A stretch of 64,000 nt of DNA from Bradyrhizobium sp. JYMT SZCCT0180 (lineage in GTDB: Bacteria; Pseudomonadota; Alphaproteobacteria; Rhizobiales; Xanthobacteraceae). The notes beneath the pieces are model-generated. The model had not been told where the DNA came from. It was given only the letters and a program-made list of their open reading frames with translations, and ran no database searches. Positions 9,281-17,186 of the stretch are shown here, piece by piece. The position numbers and the translations under genes were made by a program. The stretch's first letter is position 1. The number at the start of each line of letters is the position of its first letter. The DNA is taken from positions 1 through 64,000 of the forward strand of contig NZ_JAFCLZ010000030.1 of NCBI RefSeq assembly GCF_018130165.1, written 5' to 3'.

Positions 9281-10986
9281 GCGAATAGCCCGTGCACGAA
9301 CCATTTGGGCAGAACAGGTTCACCCTCCTCGTCGCTTCTGAGTTCGCCTTCATAGAGCCCATCGCGAAAAATCCAGAAGCGCAGCCCTTCCGCGTCCTCG
9401 ATGCGGAAATAATCCCGCGTCAGCGCCTCGCCATTCTGCTTCCACCATTCCATCGCGATGCGTTCGGGGCCTTCCACCCGCACCACCGCATGGGTGACGC
9501 GGCGCCAGGTGAATTGATGCGGCGGCCCGTCGGGCACGGATGCAAACGGCACGTTGATGGGCTCGGGCCTTTCGAACAACCGCAACGGCCGCAGCGGCGG
9601 CTCGCTCGCGATGCGATCAGGCCAGGCGGCCTCTGTCGCGGCCGCCAGATGATGCTGCGCCGATACCGCCAGCACCGCTCTTTCAGGGATATGGGTGTCC
9701 TGCGGCAGGTGCACGACGACGCGCTTTCCCCCGATCCGCGCGGCGATGCGGTCGATCAGGGCGGCGAGTTCATCATTGTCATGGACATTGGCGTCGAGAT
9801 CGCGCTGCTGCTGCACCACGATTTCGGTGCGGCTGGCGGACAGACGTATCAGGTCAAAGCCGAAGCCGGGATCGAGCGGATCGTTCAGGGCATCGAGCCG
9901 CTCGCGAAACAGCCGGTCGATCACCTCAGGCCTGGTCACCGGACGGCCGGTATCGACCGTAATGTTGCGCACTGCGCCGTCGGTGCGGAAGAAACTCGCC
10001 TCCAGCCGCCGCGCGCCCTTGCCCTGCTTGTCCATCGCCGTGACCAGCATGCCTGCGAGCGCCGACAGGTTCATCGCGATCACAGTGTCGGTGGCGACAG
10101 GCTCGGGAAAGCGTTTTTCGACGATGTAATCCGGCAAGGGTTTTCGCGGGCTGATCGGCGCATCGCCCTGCCCCAGCGCGTGTTCGAGCAACGTCGTGAA
10201 GTTTGCGCCAAATCGCGCCGTGATCTCGTGGCGGGCGCGCGCATCGACATCGCCGATGGTTTTCAGTCCGGCGCGGCGCAGGCCGCTGGTGATGGCGACA
10301 TCGGCGCCGAGCGCCGAGACCGGCAGCGGGCCGACGGCGCCGGCCTCCTCGCCATCGGCAATGATTTTCCCTGACACATGGCGCGTCATCGTACGTGCGC
10401 AGATCGAGGTGCCGGCGATATCAGCGCTGACGACAAACCCCCTGCGGGTCAGCGCGCCGCACAGGGTCTGCAGCAGCGCGCGTTCGCCGCCGAACAGATG
10501 GGCGCAGCCGGTGATGTCGAGATACAGCCCGTGCGGGGGATCGAGCGCCACCAGCGGTGTGAAGCGATCGCACCAGTCGGCGATATCGCCAAGCGTCCTG
10601 GCGTCCGCAACCGGATCGGCATCGAACACCGTCAATTCCGGACAGATCGCGCGGGCATTGGCGAGCGGCAGGCCGATCTCGAGGCCGGACCGCGCCGCGA
10701 AATCATCGAGCGCATAGATCTGCAGCGCGTTGTTTTGCTTGGCGACGACGACGGTGGGGTGCACCTCTCCGGCTTGCGGGGACACACGAACAGTATGACT
10801 CGCGGAGACACCCCCACCCCGACCCTCCCCCGCAAGCGGGAGAGGGAGCGCACCGTTCGTGTTGCGAGCGTCGTGCTCACGCGCTTCGTCTGAAAACGCT
10901 TTGTGCTGCCGCTTGATGCGGTCGATGGGCAGGCGTGGCAGCCACAGGCTGAGAATTCGCCGCCGGTTCGCTGAAAAGGCACTCAT
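9277..10986 (-). CDS. imuB: ImuB, Y-family DNA polymerase-like mutasome subunit
   Basis: The 569-aa protein has the Y-family-like fold of ImuB, a non-catalytic adaptor that links ImuA, DnaE2 and the beta clamp. Its N-terminus RRRILSLWLPRLPIDRI and the later blocks LYLDITGCAHLFGGE and ARARHEITARFGANFTTLLEHALGQ are typical. ATG 10986 is chosen because it gives MSAFSANRRRILSLW; upstream in-frame sequence belongs to imuA in another frame. The 3' end overlaps dnaE2 by ATGA, indicating coupled translation. Residues about 43-77 (GALPLPLAGEGRGGGV...SPQAGEVHP) read like a GC-rich dispersed repeat translated in frame, between the N-terminal strand and VVVAKQNNALQIYALD. Confidence 0.93.
   Translation of the reverse strand: MSAFSANRRRILSLWLPRLPIDRIKRQHKAFSDEAREHDARNTNGALPLPLAGEGRGGGVSASHTVRVSPQAGEVHPTVVVAKQNNALQIYALDDFAARSGLEIGLPLANARAICPELTVFDADPVADARTLGDIADWCDRFTPLVALDPPHGLYLDITGCAHLFGGERALLQTLCGALTRRGFVVSADIAGTSICARTMTRHVSGKIIADGEEAGAVGPLPVSALGADVAITSGLRRAGLKTIGDVDARARHEITARFGANFTTLLEHALGQGDAPISPRKPLPDYIVEKRFPEPVATDTVIAMNLSALAGMLVTAMDKQGKGARRLEASFFRTDGAVRNITVDTGRPVTRPEVIDRLFRERLDALNDPLDPGFGFDLIRLSASRTEIVVQQQRDLDANVHDNDELAALIDRIAARIGGKRVVVHLPQDTHIPERAVLAVSAQHHLAAATEAAWPDRIASEPPLRPLRLFERPEPINVPFASVPDGPPHQFTWRRVTHAVVRVEGPERIAMEWWKQNGEALTRDYFRIEDAEGLRFWIFRDGLYEGELRSDEEGEPVLPKWFVHGLFA
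10752..10860. repeat. GC-rich repeat (class C) inside imuB
   Basis: On plus, 'cacctctccggcttgcggg' and 'cccccgcaagcgggagaggg' are imperfect inverted copies. This matches the 'cctcccccgcaagcgggagagg' repeat I know from many proteobacterial intergenic regions. The encoded Pro/Gly-rich peptide has no counterpart in the ImuB fold as I know it. Boundaries are approximate. Confidence 0.65.
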
Positions 10987-11671
10987 CACATTTCCATTCC
11001 ATGATCCACCGCCCAACCGGGCCATGACGGTTACGAACGAGCTCGGCGTCGAACACCGGCGCGCCCCACGCATGCCAGGGGGCTGAGGGCGGCGAATGCG
11101 CCGCACGCACGATCCATCTTGTCTCCGCGGTCGAGGGCTGCGGCGTTGCCGCCAGCCGCAACAGCAATGCGGTGACGCCGGAGGCTTGCGCGGCCAAAGT
11201 CAGTTTGCGGCTGGCGACGAGATCGAGCTGGCGCGGCTCGCCCCACACTTCCAGCACCACGGCGCCCAGCGCATCGCAGGCCAGCGCATCGGCGGCGGTC
11301 CGTAGCGCCGCGTCGGCATCGGCGGCGCGCACGGTGACCAGCAGCCGCGGATCGAGGCCGAGTTCGGCGAGCCCGCTCATCGACAGCGCGCCGGATTCGA
11401 TTTCCGAAAAATCCTGCCGCACCCAGACCAGCGGCCGGCGCGACGTCACCCGCCCCGCAAGGCCCGCGATGAATCCCGTCGCCGCCGCACCCTGATGTCC
11501 TTCGGCAAAGACTTCATGCACCGCGGCGCGGGCAAGGCCGCCGCACAGCGTCGCATCGGCCTCGGCATGGCCGAGCGCCACTTTATGAAGCGCGTGCGTA
11601 TCCGCGCCCGCCTCGATGCGCTCGATGCGGCCGCGCAAACGCGCAAGCGTGTTTAGGCGTGCGCCGGTCAT
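10877..11671 (-). CDS. imuA: ImuA, SOS mutasome accessory protein
   Basis: This 264-aa RecA-like protein is the first gene of the imuA-imuB-dnaE2 cassette. The HEVFAEGHQGAAATGFIAGLA segment replaces a canonical Walker A, as in other ImuA proteins, and RPLVWVRQDFSEIESGALSMSGLAELGLDP is family-typical. The C-terminal GPVGRWIMEWKCDECLF segment is conserved in alphaproteobacterial ImuA. The start at ATG 11671 has AAGGAG just upstream. Its last 110 bp overlap the start of imuB in another frame, a tight coupling. A perfect LexA box lies 65-79 bp upstream, so the operon should be induced by DNA damage. Confidence 0.92.
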   Translation of the reverse strand: MTGARLNTLARLRGRIERIEAGADTHALHKVALGHAEADATLCGGLARAAVHEVFAEGHQGAAATGFIAGLAGRVTSRRPLVWVRQDFSEIESGALSMSGLAELGLDPRLLVTVRAADADAALRTAADALACDALGAVVLEVWGEPRQLDLVASRKLTLAAQASGVTALLLRLAATPQPSTAETRWIVRAAHSPPSAPWHAWGAPVFDAELVRNRHGPVGRWIMEWKCDECLFSEPAANSQPVAATPAHRPHQAAAQSVFRRSA

Positions 11672-11735
11672 GCGCCGCTCCTTGGAAATTGTGGGCCATT
11701 GCTGGTTTTGAAATGAACCCGCTGCTGGCTCATTT

Positions 11736-11750
11736 GTTCATGATATGTTC
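11736..11750 (-). promoter_or_regulatory. LexA box (GTTC-N7-GTTC)
   Basis: GTTC at 11736-11739 and GTTC at 11747-11750, separated by seven bases (ATGATAT), match the alphaproteobacterial LexA operator exactly. On minus the box follows directly after a -35-like TTGACT (complement of 11777-11782) and a -10-like TTATAT (complement of 11753-11758) spaced 18 bp, so LexA would cover the transcription start of imuA. Confidence 0.85.
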
Positions 11751-11837
11751 TAATATAAAGCTAACAGGGCCCAAGGAGTCAATGGCATTGGCGCTGTAGG
11801 AGATTCATCAACGAAATCAAAGGGATTTTAGACCAGC

Positions 11838-11927
11838 CGTCATGGCCGGGCTTGTCCCGGCCATCCACGTCTTTTTGCTCCTGCCGAAAGGAAGACGTGG
11901 ATGCCCGGGACAAGCCCGGGCATGACG
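11838..11927. repeat. 90-bp palindromic repeat (class A)
   Basis: The unit starts CGTCATGGCCGGGCTTGTCC and ends CAAGCCCGGGCATGACG. The arms also share 'ccacgtct' and 'agacgtgg', so it folds into one long hairpin. Related copies lie at 18470-18623 and 58405-58504. It supplies the sequence immediately before the RBS of the gene at 11942. Confidence 0.85.
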
Positions 11928-11941
11928 AGAGGCGAGGTATC

Positions 11942-12625
11942 GTGCCCACCATCACCCTCGAATGCGAAACCGATTTCGACGGCTGGCGCAAAGCCGCGCG
12001 GGCACTGGTGCTGAGTGAAGTGCGCCCGTCCGATGTGACATGGCGCGTGCGCGGCAACGCGCCTGAACCGGTCGAACCTTCCGCACTTCTGCCCGAACGG
12101 CCACACGGCACTTTCAGCGTATCGGCAAAATTCATAACCCTGGCGCAATCCGCGATCCTGCATCGCGATCCCCTGCGCTTCGCCCTCCTCTATCGCCTGC
12201 TGTGGCGGCTGCGCGGCGACCACGATCTGTTGCTGCGCGCGAGCGATCCGGACGTTTCGCAGGCGATCGCAATGGCGAAGGCTGTGCATTGCGATCAATA
12301 CAGGATGCGGGCTTCCATCCGCTTCCGCGAAATCGGACGCGAGCAGAAATCGCATTACCTCGCCTGGTTCGAGCCCGACCATCACATCGTGCAGGCGACA
12401 GCGCCGTTCTTCGCTCATCGCTTCGCCGACATGCCTTGGTCGATCCTGACGCCCGATGTCTGCGCGCATTGGGATGGCCATGCCGTCCTGATCACGTCAG
12501 GCGTCAACGACACCGAGGCGTCGACCGAGGATCGGCTGGAGGAAACCTGGCGGCGCATGTGCGCCGGCATCTTCAATCCAGCGCGGCTGAAAACCAAGAC
12601 GACGCCAACCGGCGCGGGAAAGTGA
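11942..12625 (+). CDS. DUF4130-type (TIGR03915-like) DNA-repair-associated protein
   Basis: The 227-aa protein (PTITLECETDFDGWRKAARA... HRDPLRFALLYRLLWRL... RFREIGREQKSHYLAWFEPDH) matches the DUF4130 family, often fused to or near a UdgX-type uracil-DNA glycosylase or a radical SAM partner. Here it ends shortly after FNPARLKTK, where fused versions continue into the glycosylase, so this is a stand-alone or shortened form. I choose GTG 11942 because it follows GAGGCGAGG and gives the conserved N-terminus. The frame extends further upstream only into the class A repeat. It is divergent from the SOS operon, and the LexA box lies about 190 bp upstream. The enzymatic role is unproven. Confidence 0.75.
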   Translation: MPTITLECETDFDGWRKAARALVLSEVRPSDVTWRVRGNAPEPVEPSALLPERPHGTFSVSAKFITLAQSAILHRDPLRFALLYRLLWRLRGDHDLLLRASDPDVSQAIAMAKAVHCDQYRMRASIRFREIGREQKSHYLAWFEPDHHIVQATAPFFAHRFADMPWSILTPDVCAHWDGHAVLITSGVNDTEASTEDRLEETWRRMCAGIFNPARLKTKTTPTGAGK

Positions 12626-13021
12626 AGGTTCCGCCAGCGACGGTAGCGCTATTTCCGGGAAACAATAGCGGACGCTGCTCAGCATTTGGAGCGAGGACGG
12701 AACCGCACATTCCGGAACCGCAAATTCCCGTTACCGCCCCCTCGAAAACTGACAAATAAATGTACAACCTTCAATTGATTGATGATACTATCTCATTCTC
12801 TTGGGGAGGGGTTGGGACGTCCTGTTCACGCCATGACGTTTCCCATGGGGTCGGCGCGCTGTGCGGTTTCCTCTAGCCCCGGTGCCGTGCAGCGCGCGAC
12901 CTGTCTTGGCCATCATCTCTTGGCCATCATCTTGGCCATCATCCCTTGCGGCGATCGACCTTGCTTGCAGCTTCTTGCCTTGAGCATTGCCCGGCAGGCG
13001 CGGCAACCCCAAACTGCCGCC
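12626..13021 (+). other. Intergenic region with a short tandem repeat
   Basis: The gap has no convincing gene. Around 12904-12945 the 12-bp word CTTGGCCATCAT occurs three times in a row with one 2-bp spacer. The GNAT reading frame is open back to 12779, but those codons do not match a GNAT N-terminus, so I treat them as leader. Confidence 0.4.
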
Positions 13022-13504
13022 ATGCTGATTCAAACCGCGCGTAAATCCGACATACCCGCCATCATGCGCATCGAACGCGTGGAAGGCTATGTGCGTTTCG
13101 TCGGCCGATGGGACGCCGAACAGCACGCCACTGAAATCGAAAACCCGTCTTCCCGATATCTGGTGGCGTGCAGTGGAACGGAGATTGCCGGATTTGCCAT
13201 TTTACAAGGCATCGGAAGCGCCAACCAATGCGTCCGGCTCAGGCGCATTGCGGTTGGAACTCCCGGCTGCGGCGTCGGATCGAACCTGCTGCGATCGGTG
13301 CTGCAAATCTGTTTCGAAGATCTGGCGGCGCATCGCGTCGAACTCTTTGTATTCGTTGAGAATGAACGGGCCTATCGGGCTTACCTCAAGACCGGGTTTG
13401 TCGAGGAAGGCGTGGTTCGCGACCTGCACCGCGACCCCGACGGCAGCTTCCGCTCGATGCGCCTGATGTCCTTGCTCAGCGGAGAATGGGCAGCGCGCCC
13501 CTGA
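13022..13504 (+). CDS. GNAT family N-acetyltransferase
   Basis: The 160-aa protein has the GNAT fold: beta-1 LIQTARKSDIPAIMRIE, the acceptor region FAILQGI, acetyl-CoA-binding motif A degenerated to RRIAVGTPGCGVGSNLLRSVL, and the C-terminal VENERAYRAYLKTGFVEEGVVRD, where the YxxxGF element is typical. ATG 13022 begins exactly at the first strand. The motif A sequence GCGVG retains the glycines that hold the CoA pyrophosphate. It is a single gene between the DUF4130 gene and the phosphate transporter. The target amine cannot be inferred. Confidence 0.85.
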   Translation: MLIQTARKSDIPAIMRIERVEGYVRFVGRWDAEQHATEIENPSSRYLVACSGTEIAGFAILQGIGSANQCVRLRRIAVGTPGCGVGSNLLRSVLQICFEDLAAHRVELFVFVENERAYRAYLKTGFVEEGVVRDLHRDPDGSFRSMRLMSLLSGEWAARP

Positions 13505-13560
13505 CCTGCCGCCCATCAGCGCACCCCTGCATCGCGCCAACTCGTCGGCGCTGCGACATC

Positions 13561-13578
13561 CTGTCATCTAACCTTCAA
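13561..13578 (+). promoter_or_regulatory. Weak PHO-box-like direct repeat upstream of pit
   Basis: CTGTCAT (13561-13567) and CCTTCAA (13572-13578) are spaced 4 bp, as PhoB half-sites are. Only the first half is a good match; the second agrees at four of seven positions. Regulation of pit by PhoB is known in rhizobia, which is the main reason to list it. Confidence 0.25.
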
Positions 13579-13626
13579 CTCCATCGGTCAAAGATTAACC
13601 GCCGTTAGTATTTCAGGGGGTTTGCA

Positions 13627-15255
13627 ATGACCGATATGACGCTCAATTCTTCGATGGCCGAGGGAGCGCCGATCCAGCCGGCTTCCAGGCCCAATCTCGA
13701 CAAGGGTTTCAACCCGCTCACGATGATCCTGTTCTTCGGCATTCTCGCGGCCGGGTTCCTGTTCGTGATGTACAGCATCTATGTCGACGTCGAAGCCACC
13801 GGCGCCAAGGTGACGACCTACCTGCCCTATATCCTGCTGCTGGTCGCGCTCTTGATCGCGCTCGGTTTCGAGTTCGTCAACGGCTTCCATGATACCGCCA
13901 ATGCAGTCGCGACCGTGATCTACACCCACTCGCTGCCGGCCGAATTCGCCGTGATGTGGTCGGGCTTCTTCAACTTCCTCGGCGTGCTGCTGTCCTCGGG
14001 CGCGGTCGCGTTCGGCATCGTCTCGCTGCTGCCGGTCGAGCTGATCCTGCAGGTCGGGAGCGGCGCCGGCTTTGCGATGGTGTTCGCGCTCCTGATCGCC
14101 GCGATCGTGTGGAATCTCGGCACCTGGTATCTGGGCCTGCCGGCCTCCTCTTCGCACACCCTGATCGGCTCGATCATCGGCGTCGGCATCGCCAACGCGC
14201 TGATGCGCGGCCGCGACGGCACCTCGGGCGTCGATTGGACCAAGGCCACCGAGATCGGTTACGCGCTGCTGCTGTCGCCGCTGTTCGGCTTCTGCATGGC
14301 CGCTATCCTGCTGCTGGTCCTGAAGTTCGTCGTGCGCAACCCGGCGCTGTACGCCGCGCCCGAAGCCAACAAGCCGCCGCCGCTGTGGATCCGCAGCATC
14401 CTGATCGCCACCTGCACCGGCGTCAGCTTCGCGCATGGTTCGAACGACGGCCAGAAGGGCATGGGCCTGATCATGCTGATCCTGATCGGCACCGTGCCGA
14501 CCGCCTACGCCCTGAACCGCGCGCTGCCGGAATCGCAGATCGCCCAGTTCCAGAAGACCTCCGAGGCTGCCTCCAAGGTGGTCGCGGCCAAGGGCGCCGG
14601 CCACAGCATCATCGGCGATCCCCGTCCTGCGGTGACGCAATATGTCGCCGCCCGCAAGATCAGCGAAGGCACCTACCCGTCGCTCTCGGTGCTGGTGAAG
14701 GACGTCGGCGACCAGGTCGCGAAATACGGCTCGCTCAACAAGGTGCCGGCGGAAGCCGTCGGCAACACCCGTAACGACATGTACCTGACCTCGGAAGCGA
14801 TCCGCTTTTTGATGAAGGACAAGGAAAACGACCTCAAGAAGGAAGAGGTCGAGACCCTCAAGGCCTACAAGGCCTCGCTCGACAGCGCCACCAAGTTCAT
14901 TCCGACCTGGGTCAAGATCGCGGTCGCGATCGCGCTCGGCCTCGGCACCATGATCGGCTGGAAGCGCATCGTCATCACCGTCGGCGAAAAGATCGGCAAG
15001 ACCCACCTGACCTACGCGCAGGGCGCCTCCGCCGAACTCGTTGCCGCCGGCACCATCGGCGCTGCCGACATCTTCGGCCTGCCGGTCTCGACCACCCACG
15101 TGCTGTCGTCGGGTGTCGCCGGAACGATGGCGGCCAACGGCTCCGGCCTGCAGCTAGCCACCATCCGCAACTTGCTGATGGCTTGGGTGCTGACACTGCC
15201 GGCCGCGATCTGTCTGTCGGCCAGCCTCTACGTGCTGTTCTCGTACGTGTTCTGA
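13627..15255 (+). CDS. pit: Inorganic phosphate transporter, PiT family
   Basis: This 542-aa inner-membrane protein imports phosphate, in this family as a metal-phosphate complex coupled to protons. Both family signatures are present: GFEFVNGFHDTANAVA near residue 80 and GVSFAHGSNDGQKGMG near 270. At least ten hydrophobic segments are visible, and a hydrophilic loop at about 305-415 splits the two halves, as in PitA-type proteins. The final segment (AADIFGLPVSTTHVLSSGVAGTMAANG) is also typical. Start ATG 13627 follows CAGGGGG. A strong terminator lies 38 bp after the stop. No phoU-like pit accessory gene is adjacent. Confidence 0.95.
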   Translation: MTDMTLNSSMAEGAPIQPASRPNLDKGFNPLTMILFFGILAAGFLFVMYSIYVDVEATGAKVTTYLPYILLLVALLIALGFEFVNGFHDTANAVATVIYTHSLPAEFAVMWSGFFNFLGVLLSSGAVAFGIVSLLPVELILQVGSGAGFAMVFALLIAAIVWNLGTWYLGLPASSSHTLIGSIIGVGIANALMRGRDGTSGVDWTKATEIGYALLLSPLFGFCMAAILLLVLKFVVRNPALYAAPEANKPPPLWIRSILIATCTGVSFAHGSNDGQKGMGLIMLILIGTVPTAYALNRALPESQIAQFQKTSEAASKVVAAKGAGHSIIGDPRPAVTQYVAARKISEGTYPSLSVLVKDVGDQVAKYGSLNKVPAEAVGNTRNDMYLTSEAIRFLMKDKENDLKKEEVETLKAYKASLDSATKFIPTWVKIAVAIALGLGTMIGWKRIVITVGEKIGKTHLTYAQGASAELVAAGTIGAADIFGLPVSTTHVLSSGVAGTMAANGSGLQLATIRNLLMAWVLTLPAAICLSASLYVLFSYVF

Positions 15256-15292
15256 CGAGACCGTGGCGGTCTCTTCCGCTGCAACGCAACAG

Positions 15293-15320
15293 AAAGGCCC
15301 GCGCCACCCCGCGGGCCTTT
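15293..15320 (+). terminator. Rho-independent terminator of pit
   Basis: AAAGGCCCGCG (15293-15303) pairs perfectly with CGCGGGCCTTT (15310-15320) around a 6-nt loop and ends in a short T-run. Confidence 0.8.
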
Positions 15321-15384
15321 TCACGTGTGAGCCAGCGCCGACTGAATCGTCCTGCGACTAAACCAACACGAAAGGAAATTCGGG

Positions 15385-15480
15385 CATGATCGGCTCTTGA
15401 AGTAGAACCGAAGCTCGCGATTGATACGCATCATTTGTTACGCGAACCAGTATCCGCTTCGCCTCATACGCCCTCAATCA
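15385..15480. repeat. Degenerate class D repeat
   Basis: The block 'ttacgcgaaccagtatccg' and following 'cttcgcc' match the distal half of the complete element at 3631-3732 with several substitutions. The remainder is too diverged to set exact ends. Confidence 0.45.
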
Positions 15481-15495
15481 TTTCGCTAAAAACAA

Positions 15496-15521
15496 AACGC
15501 CTGCATGGACATGCAGGCGTT
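15496..15521 (-). terminator. Terminator of the first M20 amidohydrolase gene
   Basis: AACGCCTGCATG (15496-15507) and CATGCAGGCGTT (15510-15521) form a perfect 12-bp stem with a 2-nt loop. On minus it is followed by TTGTTTTTAG, fitting termination downstream of the gene ending at 15562. Confidence 0.75.
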
Positions 15522-15561
15522 CTCTCAAGTTCTTGCGAAACTTCATCAAGCCGTTGGGCCG

Positions 15562-16734
15562 TCACGCCGGCAGCGCGTTCTCCACCAGCTTGATCCAGTA
15601 CGACGTGCCGTGGACGATCGCCTCGTCGTTGAAGTTATATTCGGGGTGATGCAGGCCCGCGGTATCGCCATTGCCGCAGAAGATGAACGCGCCCGGCCGC
15701 GCTTCCAGCATGTAGGAAAAATCCTCCGCGCCCATCAGCGGCGGGGTCTCGTGCACATTCGCCTCGCCGGCGATCTCCCGGGCGATCCGCGTGGCGAACT
15801 CGGTTTGCGAAGCATGGTTCACCGTGACGGGATAACCACGCTTGTAGGTAAGGTCGATCTTGGCGCCGGTGATCTGCGCCACGCCGGCGACCACTTCGTG
15901 CACGCGCTTCTCGACCAATGCACGAACTTCCGGAGTCAACGTCCTGATCGTGCCGCGCAATTCGGCGGTTTGCGGGATCACGTTGCGGGCGTTGCCGGCC
16001 TGGAATTCGCAGACCGAAATCACCGCCGACTCCAGCGGATCGATGCTGCGCGACACGATCGACTGCAGCGCGGTGACCACCTGTGCGCCAACCAGCACGG
16101 AATCGATGCAGATGTGCGGGCGTGCCGCGTGGCCGCCGAGCCCTGTGATCTTGATGTCGAGTTCATCGGTGGCGGCCATGATCGGACCGGTGCGAATGGC
16201 GAAGCTGCCGACCGGAATGCCCGGACCATTGTGCATGCCAAAGACCTGCTCGATGCCGAAACGGTCCATCAGACCGTCCTTGATCATCGCGTCGGCGCCC
16301 GCGCCCCCCTCTTCGGCGGGCTGGAAGATCACGACCGCATCGCCGGCGAAATTGCGGGTCTCAGCGAGATAGCGGGCGGCCCCGAGCAGCATCGCGGTGT
16401 GGCCGTCATGGCCGCAGGCATGCATCTTGCCGGGACTCCTGGAGGCGTAAGGCAGATTGGTCGCCTCCTCGATCGGCAGCGCATCCATGTCGGCGCGCAG
16501 TCCGATCACCTTGATGTCGCCCTTGCCGGCCGGCTTCTTGCCCTTGATGACGCCGACCACGCCGGTACGGCCGAGGCCGGTCGCGACCTCGTCACAGCCG
16601 AATTCGCGCAAGCGGTCCGCCACGAATGCCGCAGTGCGGTGCACGTCATAGAGCAATTCGGGGTGTTGATGGATATCGCGGCGCCAGGCCTGAATATCGG
16701 GTTGAAGATCGGCGACGCGGTTGACGATGGGCAT
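15562..16734 (-). CDS. M20 family metallo-amidohydrolase (hippurate hydrolase-like), copy 1
   Basis: The 390-aa enzyme belongs to the M20D amidohydrolases that cleave N-acyl amino acids or similar amides with a metal centre. Visible motifs are RRDIHQHPEL, HACGHDGHTAML (metal ligands), PAEEGGAGA (catalytic Glu), ARPH and the C-terminal LHHPEYNFND. The internal dimerisation domain lies at about 185-300. Start ATG 16734 gives MPIVNRVADLQPD, shared with the paralogue at 17187-18359. The two genes are equal in length and face the same way with a small membrane-protein gene between them, and their upstream DNA is also alike. The natural substrate is unknown. Confidence 0.92.
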   Translation of the reverse strand: MPIVNRVADLQPDIQAWRRDIHQHPELLYDVHRTAAFVADRLREFGCDEVATGLGRTGVVGVIKGKKPAGKGDIKVIGLRADMDALPIEEATNLPYASRSPGKMHACGHDGHTAMLLGAARYLAETRNFAGDAVVIFQPAEEGGAGADAMIKDGLMDRFGIEQVFGMHNGPGIPVGSFAIRTGPIMAATDELDIKITGLGGHAARPHICIDSVLVGAQVVTALQSIVSRSIDPLESAVISVCEFQAGNARNVIPQTAELRGTIRTLTPEVRALVEKRVHEVVAGVAQITGAKIDLTYKRGYPVTVNHASQTEFATRIAREIAGEANVHETPPLMGAEDFSYMLEARPGAFIFCGNGDTAGLHHPEYNFNDEAIVHGTSYWIKLVENALPA

Positions 16735-16893
16735 TGCAAATTCTCTGCTTCCGGGTTGAACGCCTGCCCTGTCTAGCATGCAAGACGCGCTCCACCCAGC
16801 ACCCTGCCGCAGAGGCCCTATCCATCCGGACCGCTTGCCGAGGGGGGCCGGGGCCGGGGTTGCCCGTCTTAGCGCCTTGCGCGTCGGCGGCCC

Positions 16894-17088
16894 TCAGGCC
16901 GGGCCACGGTTCCTGCGGTGCAGGTTCGGAAACAGGAACACCAGAGGCAGTGCCAGCGGCCCGATGAACGCAGCAATCCACGCCCAAACCTTGAAGCTGC
17001 GTCCGCGACGCTCGGCCAGCCGGCCGGCAAGATAGATCGAAAGGACCGTTCCGATCATCAGCAATACGAAGGTTGCGTTGGCGCTCAT
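16894..17088 (-). CDS. Small two-helix membrane protein
   Basis: This 64-residue frame has two hydrophobic helices (about 6-22 and 34-53) joined by a basic loop (RLAERRGRSFK) and a basic tail. That pattern fits a small inner-membrane protein. The RBS is weak (GGGGCC about 6 nt upstream). It lies between the two M20 paralogues on the same strand. I do not recognise a family. It could be a chance frame, but its composition is unlike a shadow ORF. Confidence 0.5.
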   Translation of the reverse strand: MSANATFVLLMIGTVLSIYLAGRLAERRGRSFKVWAWIAAFIGPLALPLVFLFPNLHRRNRGPA

Positions 17089-17186
17089 TTGCAGGCCCCG
17101 ATGTGCCTTGCGGAAGGCATAGCATAGAGTTGGCCACGCGGCGACCGGCCGTCAAGCCGACCTCGTTGAAATCCCGGTGAACGGCC

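Noticed and set aside
7592..9355. Long plus-strand open frame (587 codons) opposite dnaE2
   Set aside because: It is antisense to a well-conserved polymerase, rich in Arg/His/Gln as shadow frames are, and has no RBS. High GC opens such frames.
13588..15099. 503-codon minus-strand frame opposite pit
   Set aside because: Asp/Arg/Gln-rich shadow of a membrane protein with both PiT signatures intact.
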